Assembly (NCBI GenBank): GCA_900073065.1
Contig: FJOG01000002.1
Location: forward strand, 996,652-1,060,651
DNA length: 64,000 bases
Direction: 5' to 3'
Source: Phialocephala subalpina
Lineage: Eukaryota > Ascomycota > Leotiomycetes > Helotiales > Mollisiaceae
Shown here: one piece after another, positions 11,075 through 23,585 of the stretch
Numbering within the stretch: position 1 is the first letter of the stretch
Layout of the letters: every line of letters starts with the position of its first letter
Made by a program: the position numbers and the translations under genes
The notes under the pieces: model-generated
Databases searched by the model: none
The model's input: only the letters and a program-made list of their open reading frames with translations
Told to the model about the DNA's origin: nothing

Positions 11075-14000
11075 GGCAAGGGCAGTCTTTCAAGGAGGTT
11101 CCCTTTTTGATGGATTCATCTCTACTGTCATCTAGATTCAGTCCTAATCCATGTGTGGTCTGTTCATGAACACCTATACACATCAGAAACCATCTAGTAA
11201 GATATTCGAAGACGGCCCAATTACCCAGGACGGTCATATTTTTAAGGCTCTGGAACTCCGCAAGACACTGAAGAGGCGGTGAAAGTTCTTGGACATCAAA
11301 GTTTGATAAACAACAGTCCTTCTGTTGCAGAGCTTAACGGAGACCTTGCACCTGAGAGAAGATTCGCCAAGGAGCCGAAGCGTCCCGGCTTTAATTACTC
11401 CTCTGGCAGCTTTGGAATTATTAAGCCAATCCTCGACTTCATCGTCATTGGCGAAGCAATGGTGTGTGCCTTTGGTCGATTCTCGAATGCCGACAACGCT
11501 GGTGTCCTCAAACTCGAATCAGACTCGAGTCTAAACTCGATAAGTCCAATTTCACTTCCACTTCGGTCCATCATTCAAGTAGACGAGGTCATATTCTCGT
11601 TTTGTGTTTGGGAATGGTATAAAGGACGCTGAACTGGACGTTCACTCCTACAACCAATTTGTGCAATGTGTCTCGAGACTGCAAAGCCCTTGGTTATGAC
11701 ACTGCCACCGGACTCAAACTGTCTAATCAAAACATAGCATTGCGATGGTTAGAAAGTGGTGTTGACGCAATGTGGTCTCTGCTCAGTGCCGGCTGAATAA
11801 TGGCTGAACGCTTCCAAGTCAGAATACCTTCCAAGTGGACGTATGCAATTCGTTCTCTGATCTTTGAAGTCGCCTGGTTCTTGGGATCAAAGAATTGAGC
11901 AAGTTCTTCCATCGTACCGGCTCTTGGAAGCTTTGAAATTTCATTCTGCTCCTCGATAGGAGCTTTCAGAGCGTAGTACGTTGCGTCCTTGTGTTGTACA
12001 CTTAGGTTTTCCAATATCCAGTAAACACTTGCTATGCCGCCTGTCGGTACCTTCGCTGTTGAGGTGCAGGATATTCCACAAACGCCAGTATGCCATTGGG
12101 GCGTTGCTTCAAGGCAATATGCCGAGTCGATGTGGATATGAAGCTCCCGAACTGCACATAGCACACTATGACAGCAGAAAAGCCGAGTGGAGAACAAGAA
12201 CCTCGGATTGATAAGGGGTAACGGCGAGAAAAGCCTATAGCTCGCCGAAGAAACCACTTCCAGAAACCACTTCCAGAAACCACCAAGCTAACCGCTGCTT
12301 CTCATCGAGAGCCAAAGATCCCGTGGTCCGTGATCAAAGAGGTTGAGAGTTTGGCCAAAGTTGGTTGATCAGTGTGAATTCCTCTTGTTTGTAGCGTGCC
12401 TACGATCTTGCTTCGTTTTGTTTGCTTGCTAAGCTATCTTTGCCCTTGGAGGGAAAGAAGGTAAAGTGTATCTCCATCAATTGTTTGTAAGTCGCTCACG
12501 TCTGGACTTGAGCTAAGTGTTGTTTTCTGCGCGGCATTGAGGGTTCTCTTCTAGGCCTTGTTTGTGACCAGTGATGGCGAGGGTTAGAATCAGTTGGACC
12601 AAGTGGATTGATGTGATGCTGGAGTTGGCAGGCCCAAGAGCTTGTAGCTAGGAAATACGCGTGATCATCGAGATGATGCATGGTGATCGAGGCGCGAACG
12701 CACTACTCTGAGTGCAGGAAGGCGCGGTGGAGCATAGTCGAGGCAATTGGATTAGATAGCGGGTCAGCCGAGTTGTAGCCACGCTCTGGGTAGTGTCGAT
12801 TGTGAAGAGAAAGGACGCGACAGCTATTATTCCGATCTCGGCCCTTCGAACGCAGGCATCCGAAGGTGGAGATATATTGATTGTGTCTTGTATTGCCAGT
12901 CATCATGCTCACCACGATTGTGTTTCCTCCAATGTGGGTACCAACGCAGCTTCGAGGCTAATAGCAAGTCGGCTCTTCAGTCTTGCAGATGCGGACGTGT
13001 ATGGTTTGGAGGACGAGATGCTCGCAGAAGGTGAGAAGGCGACAGCGATCTCCTTCATTGCGCCGAATCTCAGACCCGAAGGAGACCTCTCGTTAGCTGT
13101 GAAGCACTACTCCGAGCAGACGCGATCTCTGCAACCTACGCCCTCGATAATGGATATCAAGGCCCAGTCTTCCCTCAGTTGCGGCTTGAACTTCTCCCGA
13201 TGACAAACAGGTACCAGGGCAAGATCCCGCCCGCAACAGCCTCCGTATAGAGCATAACATGGCACTGGCTGCCCTTCTTCTTGTACCTTCGTATTTGAGA
13301 GTTGAGACTGCGACCTCGAAATTGGTTGTTCTATGAAGAGAATGACAAAGGAGTATGCTTGCTGTTGATAGTAGGAGAAGTCAATTAACAATGCCGTTTG
13401 ACTTCAAGCACAAATTCGAAAAATTGTTTGTGGGGTATTGATGAGGGAGCGAGGATGTGTGAGTCGCACCTGCCTCCAAATCGATCCATCCAGTTGTGGT
13501 TAACCTGTCGATTCTCCCACTCCAAGACAGCGCCTGCTCTTGGCCTTTCCCGACCATGATAGCAATCTCCCATCCTCTACTACACAATCTGCTATCCGGC
13601 CTCTGGGTTTGGTTAATGTTTCGATAGAGAGGAGCTTTGCTGTAGGCTCAATGTCTGTGGCCGTTGTTTTGTCTTTTCACACACTTGCGACTGCTGAAGT
13701 TCACGCATCGTCTTTTGGCCAACATCAACAAGGCAATCCTTACTATCAAACCTACTATGCCCATGAATGACATGAATTCGTCCTTCCCAATCAGTGTACC
13801 GTTCTTTCACAAACCCATGTATATTGGTCTCCCCCTTTTCGTATCTTCGGTTACGTCACATGCAGCTGCTTATGTGAAAGCGATGCCAGAATTTGAGACG
13901 CATGGCCTACCAGTACTGTCCTCGGGGTAGAAAGAATGATGATACTGGTTATAATTATTTTCACAATAAGTTATCCTGTGCAGAGTTCGTACATTCGTAG

Positions 14001-14633
14001 ATTAGGGAACGAAATATGTTGCGCATTTGCTTCAAGTGATGTCATGCCGACAAGACCTAACGTGATATGCTCTGAAATGAAACTGAGAAGCCTTCGACCC
14101 GCCTGTATATATTGTCCCGCCTCTTTAGAATTTTCACCATCTTCATGTAAAGTATATTTGTTCTAAGCAACATTGGGTCATTGGAGTATAGAATTGAGGA
14201 CTGCGCACCATGGTGTAAATTTTACTAACATTGTACAGCCCACTTTTGATGAAGACTTTGAAATGAAATGGGATGGAGAATCTGGTAAGGGGGGATCACA
14301 AGGCTGAGTCGGACATTACAATGGACTTTCATTTCTTCTACCTCCTAGAATTCTCCGAAGTGTCATCTTCGTTGATGTCTCCCGCTTCCTTTGCCATTGT
14401 TAGAAACACTTTGTCTGACCAAATAAGATCTTTCTGGCTGCTAGTTGCTGAAGATTGGGGTGCCGTCTTGGAGGCCATATACTTAGCTCCCCATATGTTT
14501 CTCAAACATACCAAGACTTGAGGATGGGAGATGATCGTGCAATGACATGCATGAAGGGTGGTCATCGCTGACAACGGTGAACCTTAAGCAAGATGTTGGA
14601 CCTTTCCCTGCCTTCGATACTCTCGATTCTGCT
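11075..14633. other. Long gene-poor stretch
   Basis: About 3.5 kb with no gene I can support. The best open frame is minus-strand 11727-12257 (176 codons). Its last 80 codons (for example LPRAGTMEELAQFFDPKNQ and RIAYVHLEGILTWKRSA) look protein-like, but there is no recognisable family and the N-terminal half is unconvincing, so it may be a remnant. Base composition is not strongly AT-rich, so there is no obvious RIP signature by eye. Confidence 0.4.
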
Positions 14634-16293
14634 TCATTCTCGTACCCTAGGCCAATTGGCAAGGCTTGATAAACCGCTGTTTCTCCGGGGCCCCTCGTGA
14701 ATGGGTTTCCTTGAGAATGATCCCTCGAGCTTACTCCGATCGATGTCGAAAGTGACTCGTAATTCTTCCTCAACACAATCCTCTGTCTCCCTATTCAGTG
14801 TTGCCAAAATCCTATCCCTAATACTCGTCGATCGGCCAGTAAACCGTTCTTCATGAAACTTCTCCGTTCTATGAGAAACAGAGAGAAGGATCTTCAATTG
14901 GTTAACCAAATTCATCCTTCCGATATCAGGTTGTGTATTCGTCCACATCCTCGAAGACTTTAGCCTGATACGCAGGCGCAAGGTATGAAGTTGCTTGGAG
15001 TTTAGTATCCAGCCTTTGATTAAGGAGAACAGAAGGAAACATCGATGTCCCAGTCGCAGAGTTCGAAGGTCAACTCCGTCAGGGAGGTAAGACAGCCGAA
15101 TTTCATTTTCCTGTTTTGAAGACACCTTTTGTACGCCTTCCTTTGGTTTTCTGCTCGCTTGCAATCCAGCAGCAGAGAGCAGCATCGGTCTGTGCGGAAT
15201 TACGGCAGAGGCCCCATAGGTAGCATTCAGGTCTGGCGCTTTGAATTGCACTGTACAAAATTAGTAAATAGTACCCCTTTTGAGAAGTGGACCATACAAG
15301 AGTGAAATATTTACTTTGTTGATAAAATGAAAGTTTTCGAACAGGATAGAGTTTTGGATGAGTGGTCTGAAGGTGTCGAGGTCCAAACGGAATGGGCTGC
15401 GTTGGAAGTAGAGTTGATAGATCTTAAGTCGAAGATCCGTATGTGTTCTAAGTGCTTGAAAGATAGCGAAGTCTGGCGATTTCGATAGGGTACTAAAAGT
15501 AAGAAGTTCTTCAAAACACTGCTCTAGAACCATGAGTTGTAGATCGACCGGGAGCCGAAGAAGGTTAAATTTGGCCGGCTTCTCTGTTCAGATGTTAGCT
15601 TTGGCTTATCAAACGGGGAACGTGGGGTAACATACTTTGCGGACGGAGCGACATGAATCTCTTCGATGTTGTGGTGAGACCTCGATCAGAAGGTTCAAGG
15701 AAGCTCATCCATGAGTAAGAGTTTAAGTACCACGAGAGGACCTGGTCGTGTCGGAGAGCTGCTAATGGTAGAACTACACAAACCATGAAGATCAAGAGGA
15801 ACACTACCAAGCTTAAAGCCATCCATATACATAGCCGCGCGATCACCTTTGGCACATCCAATGTTCTCTCTGTCCCAGCACAGCCAGCGTCAATCCTTGA
15901 AGCAAGTAGTAAAAACTCTGGCGATCCATCTATAAATTCCACCGTTACGTTTGTGCGAAGCTCCGCATAAAAATTTGCAAGTGATACGGTAGGATTTCGA
16001 AGGGCATACCCAAAAGACTGCGTAGACACAAAGACTGTGAAAGCTATCTGTGTGCAGACCTCGGCGACGCTTCGAAGAACTTTGCGTCGAACATTAGGCA
16101 GGGCCAGAAGCCATAGCGTAGCAGCGATGCCGCCATAGATGCAGCCCCAATACCTCGTCATGTTGACTTCTCCCTTGAAAAGCAAAAAGAGAAGGATCCT
16201 GAAAACGAAAAAAGAAAGACGAGGAGTTAGGGAAATGAATTCATGAGCATTCGATTTTGGACGGACTAGCCTTTGACGTTGAGAAGTAGCCAT
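14634..16293 (-). CDS. Hypothetical membrane protein with F-box-like segment
   Basis: I do not recognise a family. Exon 1 (15636-16293) gives an Arg-rich start, then several hydrophobic segments (FFVFRILLFLLF, IYGGIAATLWLLALP, a strong pair around ALSLVVFLLIFMVCVVLPLA). A 52-nt intron (15584-15635) joins it to NLLRLPVDLQLMVLEQ, which resembles the first helix of an F-box. The frame continues to 15261, then meets TAA, and the same frame reopens from about 15251 to 14634 with good helical sequence. A 42-nt intron with a poor donor (GTCCAC) would remove the TAA; better donors (GTAAAT, GTATGG) change the frame and give a short tail instead. The 3' structure is therefore unresolved, and a decaying gene is possible. 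Confidence 0.45.
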
Positions 16294-16502
16294 CCGCTTT
16301 GAATATTGGATTTTGGACTAGCTATCCCCTTCCTCTGGGATTGTGAGAGAAATTGCACGAACTACTCGCCTTGTTCAGAAGTTTGTCCGGATGCCTTTGG
16401 TAAGTGCCCTAAGATAGCCAATCTTCCCTACAAAAGCTGCATAAACAAAACTCTTCATAAGTCACAAAAGACATTTTCGCAGCCAAAGGTTGTAGCTTAG
16501 TT

Positions 16503-16910
16503 TTATGAACTGGTCAGGTACCAGGATAGATTTCTGAACATGGCTCGTACTCCTCGGATCCAGGGTTCAAAGAAGGAACACTCCAAAAAAGAGTAGAATT
16601 GGACAGCAGTGAGGTAACCAGCATTATATGAGTGGACCATCAGGATTTCCAGCAAGTTCTCCCTCGCCTCTTTCGGATCGTACAATTCTGCTGTCATAAT
16701 CGCCAGCGTAGGCGCTGTGACGATAAGATATTGAAGCCGACTTGATAGTCGTGAAACTCGGGTCTCGAATGGCGGCGTGAAAAGAGCCAAATAGCAAATG
16801 CCTGCGCACCAGACGCCGATCGTCGGGAATGATCTGGCGTAAGGGTTGAACTGCTGTCTAAAACCAGAAATCATAAGAGAAGTCGCCATACTCAAATTGT
16901 TTGCATGCAA
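16503..16910 (-). CDS. Small hypothetical membrane protein
   Basis: An uninterrupted frame of 135 residues with no recognised family. It has two likely membrane segments (around IGVWCAGICYLALF and LQYLIVTAPTLAIMTA) followed by an amphipathic region rich in Phe and Tyr. It lies 210 nt upstream of the hypothetical membrane-protein gene at 14634-16293 on the same strand. The two could be one gene, since a donor GTACCT occurs just before the stop, but no downstream acceptor keeps a long frame, so I list them separately. Expression evidence would decide. Confidence 0.35.
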   Translation of the reverse strand: MHANNLSMATSLMISGFRQQFNPYARSFPTIGVWCAGICYLALFTPPFETRVSRLSSRLQYLIVTAPTLAIMTAELYDPKEARENLLEILMVHSYNAGYLTAVQFYSFLECSFFEPWIRGVRAMFRNLSWYLTSS

Positions 16911-17408
16911 GATTTTTGGTGAGGAGAAATAAGCATATCGGAACGAGAAAGATATTGTGATATGAACGAGAAAGCACTACGACCGGAAGCGATACTTCCG
17001 TCCCATGGTGAGAGAAAGCACGCTTGGCCAAGGTCCAAAGGGTTTAGTGGTATGAACGTTGATCGTCTCTCCCTCTATTCTTGTTTTACTTCTTTCAACT
17101 CCGAGAAATTCCAACAGGGTCGAACAAAATATGTTTACATTCCATCTTCTCAGTCTTTCTGCTCGAGCCCCGCGGCTTGTTCACACAACGATAAAGGAAC
17201 CGGACTCACTATCCTCGAGGAATCACCACTCTCTTCGTAGAGTATTATCAGTGTACGTCTCGGACATGAAATTCGATGCCATCAATAGTTCCCCTTTTGC
17301 AGAAAGGGCGAGACATTCTGGACTGCCGAAAATCCTAACGCCGAAAATATTTTTACAGCCATTCGTATCGTATCGTTCCATATCGTGCTCGCTGCCAGCG
17401 GTGCTCCC

Positions 17409-17925
17409 TTATAGGCTTCCTCCAGGCATCAATTTCGTCCCCGACTTCCGTATCTCCTCTTTCCTCGCCTGCATCTCCTCAATCAATTTCGCCTGCTCCG
17501 CGATCTTCCCCTCTCTTGTCTTCTTCTCATCCTCCGCAGCAGCTTCCCAAACTATAACATCATCAGCTCCTATCCCTCCACACAACAATCGACCAACTCA
17601 CTCGGCTTATCCGACTTGGAATATTTCTTCAACTTCATAACGAAATTATCGAAGTCCTCCTGCTTCTGCACTCTATTCTCCAAACTCCTCTTCTGCAAAT
17701 CGGGGTTGTATTTCAGGAACAGCTCTTCTTCGGTGGGAGAAACGTAATAGATCAATGCTGGACCGCCGATACAGCATGTGCCGCCACTGTGACGAGGGGT
17801 CAGTCTCATGTTCTGCTAGGGCGGGGACGAACTCTTGGGACTGAGCTCTTGCTTGGGAATTCGGACGGTACTCACGCGAGGGCCATCTTGCCCCAGAGCC
17901 TCCAGTTCATCGGCTTGGGAGGCAT
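17409..17925 (-). CDS. CBP4: CBP4, mitochondrial cytochrome bc1 assembly factor
   Basis: Cbp4 works with Cbp3-Cbp6 to stabilise newly made cytochrome b in the inner mitochondrial membrane. Three exons: 17876-17925, 17602-17786 and 17409-17551, with introns of 89 and 50 nt (GTGAGT donors in both); 125 residues. The first exon encodes only a short start with [11 protein letters not shown], then a single membrane segment ([20 protein letters not shown]), then the family's conserved stretch [14 protein letters not shown] and a charged helical C-terminus ([20 protein letters not shown]). Size and order match fungal Cbp4. The exon phases (2 and 1) are consistent throughout. Confidence 0.93.
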
Positions 17926-19378
17926 TGTTGCGCAGTGGTGGGAGGAAAACAGATGACGTTGAGGGGATCGTATTCAAGGAAGTTGTTCACTGGTGGTTCG
18001 TATGTTCAGCTGGTCCAGGGTGGTGGTTTGGATGTTTCGAAACATTCCATGATGTCGATATTCGAAGCTAGCTGTGGCTGTTCATCCGGTGTGGCTGTGT
18101 GGTCCCGAACGTTGACGAACTCTCTGTAGAAGTGGCGCACCGTTGAGTTTCAGCATCGAGGAACCCGCCAGCGTCGGGATCGGCGAATCCAAGATTCTTG
18201 AACCAGGGAGCGAAACGTGATGGAGGGTAGCTAATGCGACTTTCCTACTGGTCCCAGCTGTCAAAGGCTCAAACTACGGAAATCGCTATAAAAAGGCCTC
18301 TAACAGGATACGACCGGTCTTGTCTCTCAAAGGTCTCCTGACACGTTCTGACCACGAACAACAGGCAATTGATGGGTCAGCCTTGATTCAGTCTCTGCCC
18401 TACGGAGCCATTGCGGAGTCGTCTCTTCTCTTCGCATCTCATCTAAAAGACAACACGTCGTAGGGACTTCATCTCCGACAGCCTCCTCTTCCTTGCGAGC
18501 TGAGGTCCGCTGCCAAACCGCCAGCTTGTTCCCAGTTAGTGTTCTACAGAGAAGAAAGGGGAAAAGGTTGTCATGGGATTGGCCTTCGTTGGTGACTGCT
18601 CTCCTCGTCACTCGCTCTGGCACAGCCGGATGCCATAGCTTGAGTTGTTGGCTCTGCAGTTGCTTTTTGCCCCCCTTTGCTTCCCCAGTCACGCATCATC
18701 AGCGCACCAATCATGCATGTGTTCCTTACATCCAAACCCTAGCTCATCTTGAGACGTTCGAGTGCAGCCCCATAACAAACAGGACCAGATCTACGCTCCT
18801 TCTGCAATGAATCAATGCCGACGAAAAGTACAAGATTAAATCCTCATGCTTCAGCCCAAAGCGCACGCTCAAATCAAACCGTGAATTAATCATTAGACTC
18901 TGAGCCCGGACTATTTTGAAGCAATATCATTCACGGTTGGCGGTCCTGAAAATCCAACGGCTGCTGCACAAGAATAGCGCCCCCACATCAGCAACCCTAC
19001 GGATGACTGCTGAACGCGGATGATCCGCCATCTCACGGTTCCACAGCTCCTCCTCACTTCTTCCATTCTTGCGCAACCTCTCTCTTTTGTATCAATAAAC
19101 CTTCACCTACACTCCTTTTCTACGGACGGTGTCGCGGCGACTTCCTTCCCTTCCAAAACGTGAGAGATTCATCAACCGCCGAGACCCAGATCCTATTCGA
19201 ACGGGTATTCACGATCTAGCAGAAGACAAATCCTACGACGCTTCCACGCCCTTTCCTTTCATGGCTGGCTTTCTGCAGCGGCTGAAGACAAATCGATTAT
19301 CCAGATAATATTAGGGGCACGAAAGAGTTTCCTCGGACTGTCGGGTCCTAGACAGTGCGACTTGGAGCAGCAAACATC
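17926..19378. other. Intergenic, promoter and leader of SKT5 homologue
   Basis: No supportable gene. The right half (about 19000-19378) is rich in CT runs (for example CTCCTCCTCACTTCTTCC near 19050), typical of fungal promoters and 5' leaders. CBP4 (minus) and the SKT5 homologue (plus) diverge across this 1.45-kb interval. Confidence 0.5.
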
Positions 19379-22300
19379 ATGGCTTATGACCAAGGCTATT
19401 ATCAACCTCCCCAGCGCCCATACAATGGCAGAGCTGCTCAAAGACCTGGGCCACCTCAGGGATACGACCAACCTCCCCCTCAGCAGCAATACCCTCCACA
19501 GCAGTACGATCAGTACGCTCAAGACGGGTATGGCTATGACGGCTACGACAACGGGGGTTATGCGCAACAACAAGACGGCTATTACGATAACATGAACGGT
19601 GGCGGACGAGGCAACGGGTACCCCCCGCAGAATCAAGGCTATGCTTCACAGCAAGAATACTATGATGATGCGGGGAGAGGCGCGATGCCAGCACCAAGAG
19701 GAGGCGGGCGGGGCGGACCGATGCAAAGCCCTCCCACAGCAGATCCAGCAAGAGGCGGATATGACCCAAGAGGGGGAGGGCAAGGCAGAGGATATCCAAA
19801 TGGAGGTCCCGCTGGGAGAGGTGGGAGACCTGGCCCTTTGGAAAGATCTGCTACTTCTGATCCTATGTGTAAGTACGACACTACCTACACCAGCAAATAC
19901 AGCTAACCATTTCATAGCAGCAGGAGGACAAGGTCGAATGCAGCCTCGAAAGCCACTGAAAACTCCCCCATTGTCTCCCGACATTCCGGCTTGGGACAAC
20001 CCCTTCCCCACGTTTCCGGGCGCAAAGAAGAAGACTTCGGTATCTGAGGAACAGCAGATTTTGCAGAAGATGGCAGCTATGGAGGTTGGAGGTCCCCCAC
20101 AAGGGAGAGGAAAAGGCAGCAAGGGAAGTCAAGGCTACCCTCGTGGTGTTCCTACGGATGATTTTGGTCGCCCTTCTCTAGATGGACAGAGAAGACCGCC
20201 GGAAGAATACGGACGAGGTTCTGTTGATAGCCAGAGGCCGCCAAGAAACTACCCACCTCAAGGACCTCCACAACAAGGATATCCAGATCAGCGTAGAGGC
20301 CCACCTGGACCGAATGGTAGTTATGGAGGACGCGGACAGAACGGGTACGCAGAGCCTGGTTTTAACGACAGAGGTGCATACCCAGGGCCAGCTTCGCCAG
20401 CAAGAGAGAATTTTGGTCCTCCTGGCAGAAGCATGACCATGCCAAATGAAGCGCCGATGGCAATGGGACGACCACCTCCTTTGCCTGCTCCGATGGAAGG
20501 ACCTGGTGCTAGCGCGCCGTACAATGGGCCTGTTGGCCGTGGAATGCCTCCTCGACCTTCAACCAGTTCTGGAAATCGTCAACCTCCTCAAAGGCAGTAT
20601 ACCAGCCAAGCACCACCAATAGACCCGTACGCGAACGGCAATCGTGGACCACCACAAAACCAGAATCAGGGATACGGACATCGCCAAAACGAGAGCGTTA
20701 GCGACTTCTACGATTCTTACTATGATCCGGATCCACGGCAGCAGGCTACTCCTCAATCTGCGGAGTCAGTGCTGCCAGACTTTGATGCCCTTGCTAATAA
20801 GCCTGCGACTGGAAGGAGAGGGGGTTCCATCGATGAGCATATTCGACCCCCTGTACCACAAAACACTGGATATCAGCAAGTCACGCCTGTTCAAGCTCAC
20901 CCTGACGCTCGTGGCAGAATGGAGCCTCAAGCAGCTGTCTTTGAAATGGCTGGCGACGCACCTCCTATGCCAAATGCCTACCCTCCTCAACAAAACTATC
21001 AAAATGACGGCTATGGCGATCAGTACAACCAAGGGATGGATCAACGTGGGCAGGGGTACGGCCGCGGATCCTATGAAGAACCACTTCCTCCCCCAAACTC
21101 TTTCGTGCCGCCTCCACGAAGCGCATCTGCAGCTCCGGAAGGGAGACGAGGGCTTCCAAATGGACCTAAAGCAGGATTCCAAGGTCTTCCTAACGGTCCA
21201 TCGCCTGGGAACATGGCGAGAAACAACACTATGCCCAAGCAATCACCATCTGACGCATTGCCTTCTCATCCACCACCTATTCGTGCTGGTCTGATCCCTA
21301 ATACTGTTGCCAATCAAGCTTTGAACAGACCTCCTCCAGTCCGTAATTACAATAATATCACTCCCCAACAACAAACACCCCCTGTTCAACAACAAGTACA
21401 ACAACCGCCTCCTCAGCAAATGCCAATACCACCCAAGCCAGCTGCACCCGCGGGGCCAGCAACTCCGCCAGTAACAGCAGAAGAGATCGAAAGACTCAGA
21501 ACCATGGTTAAAGCAAATCCCAACGGAGATCAAGAAACACAAATGATATTCGTTAAAAAGCTCGTCGAAGCCGCCGATGTCCTCGCACCCCTGATCCAAG
21601 AGCAGCGAGCACGGAACAAAGCCCGAGAAAAGTACATCATGGATGCCCACAAGGTGCTCAAGAAACTCGTCGCAGCACAACACACGGATGCTATGTTCTA
21701 CCTGGCGGATTGCTACGGTCGTGGTGCTCTTGGTCTCGAAACCGACAATAAGGAAGCATTCACACTTTACCAGTCAGCCGCCAAAGGTGGCCACGCAGCA
21801 GCAGCATACCGAACAGCCGTCTGCTGTGAGCTAGGCAACGACGAGGGTGGAGGAACCCGCAAAGATCCCTTGAAAGCAATTCAATGGTACAAGCGCGCAG
21901 CCATGCTCGGCGACACACCGGCTATGTACAAAATGGGCATGATTCAACTGAAAGGTCTTCTCGGCCAGCCAAGGAATCCACGAGAGGCAGTTGGGTGGCT
22001 CAAACGAGCTGCTGAACGAGCAGATGCTGAGAATCCTCACGCTGTTCACGAATTGGCGTTGCTTTACGAGCAACCACAAAGTGCCGACAACTCGGTTGTT
22101 AGAGATGAAGCCTACTCTTTCAAACTCTTCATGCAAGCCGCCGACCTGGGCTACAAGTTTTCTCAGTTCCGTCTCGGTGCCGCCTTCGAATACGGATTGT
22201 TCAACTGTCCAATCGATCCTCGACAATCCATCATGTGGTATTCTCGTGCAGCAGCTCAAGAAGAACATCAATCCGAACTTTCACTGTCTGGATGGTATCT

Positions 22301-22670
22301 TACTGGTTCTGAAGGAGTGCTTCAACAGAGTGATACAGAAGCTTATCTTTGGGCACGTAAAGCGGCTATGGCGGGACTGGCGAAGGCGGAGTATGCGATG
22401 GGGTATTTTACTGAGGTGGGGATTGGATCGCCGGCTAATCTGGAGGATGCGAAGAGGTGGTATTGGAGGGCTGCTGGTATGTTTTCTTTTCTTCCTCTTT
22501 TTCAACCTTCTGTGAATCCAGGCTAACATGCACCAGCTCAAAATTTCCCCAAAGCTCGCGAGAGACTCGAAGATCTGAAGCGTGGAGGAGCAAAAGCTGG
22601 ACCGAAGAGAGAACGGATTTCGAGATCTAAGGTTGGGAAACAGAATGAAGGGGAATGTTCTGTGATGTGA
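19379..22670 (+). CDS. SKT5: SKT5/CHS4-like chitin synthase activator (Sel1 repeats, CaaX)
   Basis: Skt5/Chs4 proteins bind and localise chitin synthase III (Chs3) at the plasma membrane. Three exons: 19379-19868, 19918-22476 and 22537-22670, with introns of 49 and 60 nt; about 1060 residues. The first two thirds are Pro/Gln/Gly/Tyr-rich and disordered. From about residue 680 come Sel1-like repeats, with recurring A..YLADCYGRG, A..YKMGMIQLKGLLG and AEYAMGYFTEVGIG units. The protein ends in CSVM, a CaaX box predicted to be farnesylated; yeast Chs4 also carries a C-terminal prenylation box. The final exon encodes a basic tail before the CaaX. The acceptor of intron 1 is a tandem TAG-CAG-CAG, so alternative use would add or drop single codons. 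The Met at 19379 (after an out-of-context Met at 19355) begins MAYDQGYYQ. Confidence 0.93.
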
Positions 22671-23476
22671 TCTAACGACACCCACACCTAGTCTCTATAT
22701 GAGATGATGGGAAAATGGAAAATGAATGATGGAAGTACAAAGGCACGAATTCCACGACAAGAGAGAAGAGGAAGGAGGAAGGGCTGGACCCAATATCGAC
22801 GGACGTTCTGGAAGCAAGAGATATATTCTTGAGAACTTTATGATCAGTTCATTTCAAAGAACTCAGCTGCGAGTCGGGATATTGATACAGGATAGATACC
22901 CGAGCAGGCATCTCATACAAGATCAAGATTATAGGGAACGGAAAAGAAGATTGGGAATAAGGGTAGGAATCTGGGGAGGCAATGTTGTAATAGTATTATG
23001 TGCCATGGTGCTGCATTTTAGCGCTATCTTGGAGGCGTTGAAAATGAGAGGAATGGATATGACTTTTGAATGTGTTTTTTGTGTTTATGCCTGATTGTGA
23101 ATGCCCCAGTGAGATGGAGACAATGAAGCCAGTTTCTGAAATCCCAAGACTCCAGAGACATCGGGCACAGAATTAAACATCCAGACAAACACACCCCTTC
23201 AAGACAAGTGGTCACCCATCGGTAATAGTCCAGTTCTTAATAAGAGGTTCGTATAGTGTTAAATATGAAAGAAATTTGTAAATCTATTGGTTGGAATGCA
23301 GCTGAAAATGCTACCGGCAACTAACGGAGTATTGTATTGTGTTATACTTTTACCTTTTTGAATCTTAGTGTTTATATGTAAGAGAAAGCTTTTGCTACCT
23401 CGCTATGGCACTGAGCCGGTGGGTGAGTCTTGAAGTGAGGGTGGTTTGGTCAATTTTGGACATTGGCTTTGCAATG

Positions 23477-23501
23477 AATGTCCCAAACTGACTGGGACAT
23501 T
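23477..23501. repeat. Dyad AATGTCCC-N9-GGGACATT, copy 1
   Basis: A perfect 8-bp inverted repeat, AATGTCCC and GGGACATT, separated by 9 nt (AAACTGACT). The stem extends to 9 bp if A and T of the spacer ends are counted. The same 16 specified bases with the same 9-nt gap recur at 28153-28177 and 35253-35277. Confidence 0.85.
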
Positions 23502-23560
23502 GTTCTTGGTTTGAAGTGCTGGGTTGAGATTGTTTGATTGGTTGATAATCTTGAGTAATG

Positions 23561-23585
23561 GATGTTCCAAGGGGGTGGGAACATT
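23561..23585. repeat. Diverged dyad GATGTTCC-N9-GGAACATT, copy 2
   Basis: This lies 84 bp right of copy 1 and aligns with it through the flanks (AATG before, CATTGT after). Relative to copy 1, the left arm has C to T and the right arm has G to A at the paired position, so pairing is kept. The outermost pair becomes G-T, which would be G-U wobble in RNA. Confidence 0.75.

Noticed and set aside
7000..17400. RIP-mutated transposon region
   Set aside because: The region is gene-poor but not obviously AT-rich, and I see no TpA excess, transposase, reverse transcriptase or long terminal repeats by eye. A RIP-index calculation would settle it.
22726..23094. 122-codon ORF after SKT5
   Set aside because: It directly follows the SKT5 stop on the same strand, lacks any family pattern and ends in an oligo-T/AT-rich stretch; read as 3' UTR.
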